This document shows positions 62,590 to 64,000 of a DNA stretch of 64,000 bases, one piece after another (the stretch's first letter is position 1; every line of letters begins with the position of its first letter). The position numbers were made by a program, and so were the translations under genes. Source of the stretch: Hydrogenophaga sp. NFH-34 (GTDB lineage Bacteria > Pseudomonadota > Gammaproteobacteria > Burkholderiales > Burkholderiaceae_C); assembly GCF_021401345.1 (NCBI RefSeq), contig NZ_JACBGE010000002.1, forward strand, positions 186,001-250,000, written 5' to 3'. The notes beneath the pieces were generated by a model. It was not told where the DNA came from. It did no database searches and saw nothing but the letters and a program-made list of their open reading frames with translations.

Positions 62590-64000
62590 TTATCGAGGAA
62601 CCAGAAAGACAGCCTTTTCGGCGACTGCATCGGTCGGCTTCTCAGACGAGCGCACGAGAAAACGAATGGGGTGCGAACCGGGCTCTGCAGCATCCGGAGG
62701 AATTTGCACACGAACGGCGACCGAACGCACCTCAGTAGGCAGCACATCCACCCACCGATCCGACGCAATCACGATATCCGGCAGTCCGTCCACATCGAGA
62801 AAATAGCGTTGCGGGTGTTCAGTCGCGTTCATGACCTGCAAGCGGAACACATTCTCGATCCGCCCTTGCTCCACCATGCGAGCCAGTGCTCCACGATCAC
62901 GGATCACATCCACTTTCAGCGGGGTGCGTAAATAAAGGCTGACCAGTAAGGCCGCCGTGATAGCCCCCAATGCCGCGGTATAGACCAGCACCCGGGGTCG
63001 GAAGGCGCGCCGGATCATCGCCTGCCGACTCCAGCCTTGTGCCACGCCGTTTTGTGTGGAATACCGGATCAGGCCACGCGGATACCCAACCTTGTCCATG
63101 ACCTCGTCGCACACATCAATGCAGGCACCACAACCGATGCACTCGTATTGCAAACCCTTGCGAATGTCGATTCCGGTCGGACACACCTGCACGCACAGCG
63201 TGCAGTCGACACACGACCCCAAGCCAAGCGCTTTCGGGTCGGCCTTCTTGGAGCGCGCCCCACGTGGTTCACCGCGCGCTTCGTCGTAGGTCACGATCAT
63301 CGTGTCCGGATCGAACATCGCACTCTGGAAGCGGGCATACGGGCACATGTACTTGCACACCTGCTCACGCAGAAAACCCGCATTGCCATAGGTCGCCAGA
63401 CCGTAGAAAAACACCCAGAAGGTCTGCCACGGCCCCAGCGAAGCCATCAGCGTCAGCGAGCCCAGTTCGCGAATGGGGGTGAAATACCCGACAAAGGTAA
63501 AGCCCGTCCAGAGGGAAAAGATGAGCCAGAGCAGGTGCTTGAGGCCACGCTTGCCCACTTTGGCCACAGACATCGGGGCTTCATCGAGCCTCAGCCGGGC
63601 CGAGCGCTCCCCCTCCACCCTTTTCTCTATCCAAAGGAATATTTCTGTGTAGACCGTCTGGGGACAGGCATAACCACACCAGAGACGCCCCGCCACCGCC
63701 GTGAAAAGGAACAAGGCCAGCGCTGAAATGACCAGCAACCCTGTCAGATAGATGAAGTCCTGGGGATAGAGCACCAGTCCAAAGAGGAAGAACCGACGGG
63801 ACTCCAGATCAAAGAGAACCGCTTGGCGGGCATTCCACTGCAGCCATGGCACCCCATAAAAAGCGATCTGGGTCACCCACACCAAAGCCCAGCGCCACTT
63901 GGTAAAGAGACCGAAAACAGACCGGGGCTGGATCTTCTTTTGGGAGACGTAAAGCGAAAGCACGGCCTCATCACCGCCACCTGCGGGCGACCGGGACGTC
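62590..64000 (-). CDS. ccoG: Cytochrome c oxidase accessory protein CcoG, partial at window edge
   Basis: A polytopic iron-sulfur protein of at least 470 residues. Four to five membrane helices surround the GRLWCGYACPQTVYTEIF motif; two ferredoxin motifs follow (SCVDCTLCVQVCP and CIGCGACIDVC) and a C-terminal Ig-like domain (YFLDVDGLPDIVIAS). CcoG is involved in copper reduction for cbb3 oxidase assembly. The frame is open to the right edge without a stop, and the residues there (TSRSPAGGGDEAVLSLYVSQ) look like the normal variable N-terminus, so the true start lies just outside. ccoNOP is expected to the right. Confidence 0.93.
   Translation of the reverse strand, partial: TSRSPAGGGDEAVLSLYVSQKKIQPRSVFGLFTKWRWALVWVTQIAFYGVPWLQWNARQAVLFDLESRRFFLFGLVLYPQDFIYLTGLLVISALALFLFTAVAGRLWCGYACPQTVYTEIFLWIEKRVEGERSARLRLDEAPMSVAKVGKRGLKHLLWLIFSLWTGFTFVGYFTPIRELGSLTLMASLGPWQTFWVFFYGLATYGNAGFLREQVCKYMCPYARFQSAMFDPDTMIVTYDEARGEPRGARSKKADPKALGLGSCVDCTLCVQVCPTGIDIRKGLQYECIGCGACIDVCDEVMDKVGYPRGLIRYSTQNGVAQGWSRQAMIRRAFRPRVLVYTAALGAITAALLVSLYLRTPLKVDVIRDRGALARMVEQGRIENVFRLQVMNATEHPQRYFLDVDGLPDIVIASDRWVDVLPTEVRSVAVRVQIPPDAAEPGSHPIRFLVRSSEKPTDAVAEKAVFLVPR

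Overview
The window is GC-rich chromosomal DNA of a beta-proteobacterium, most likely a Comamonadaceae member (Hydrogenophaga-like). This rests on gene content: a BPSS1780-type membrane protein, a Bug-type solute receptor, the thrS-infC-rpmI-rplT-pheST-ihfA-merR block, and a type I-E CRISPR locus next to polA. No database search was possible. Family names come from recognisable motifs; functions beyond the family are marked as inference. 

Layout. (1) 1-14922: a CRISPR locus on the minus strand. A WYL regulator is followed by cas3, cas8e, cse2, cas7e, cas5e, cas6e, cas1e and cas2e, then a short AT-rich leader and a very uniform array of 73 repeats (72 spacers). Beyond the leader-distal end lie the fossil of a second, Cas4-type adaptation module (a doubly deleted cas1) and the start of its cas2. 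(2) 15003-20038: polA (minus), then a small exported protein, thrB and a membrane protein (plus). (3) 20060-31047: genes that appear to form a phosphate-starvation (PhoB) island. PhoX-like phosphatase, GT4 glycosyltransferase, Mpo1-like membrane protein, membrane-anchored class III aminotransferase, phosphatidylserine decarboxylase, a 95-residue protein, a phytase-like exported protein and a porin are interleaved with six sets of CTGTCAT-like units repeating every 11 bases. (4) 31178-39305: UvrD/Rep helicase, GMP reductase, an esterase, an autoregulated GntR, a beta-hydroxyacid dehydrogenase and an orphan MotA/MotB stator pair. (5) 39348-46291: tRNA-Ala and an aromatic or N-heteroaromatic catabolic cluster (LigAB extradiol dioxygenase, two alpha/beta hydrolases, Bug receptor, divergent FAD monooxygenase, AraC regulator). 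(6) 46440-57548: IS3 fossil, tRNA-Pro, translation genes, a GT2 glycosyltransferase and isocitrate lyase. (7) 57549-64000: an AT-rich operator region, an EamA transporter, and the micro-oxic block (TauE-like, hemN, fnr, fixH, ccoG). 

The signals most worth pursuing are the PhoB island, a threonine leader-peptide attenuator in front of thrS with all four stem regions visible, the Cas1 fossil abutting the I-E array, the homopolymer tract at the start of the WYL regulator, and several palindromic operators.
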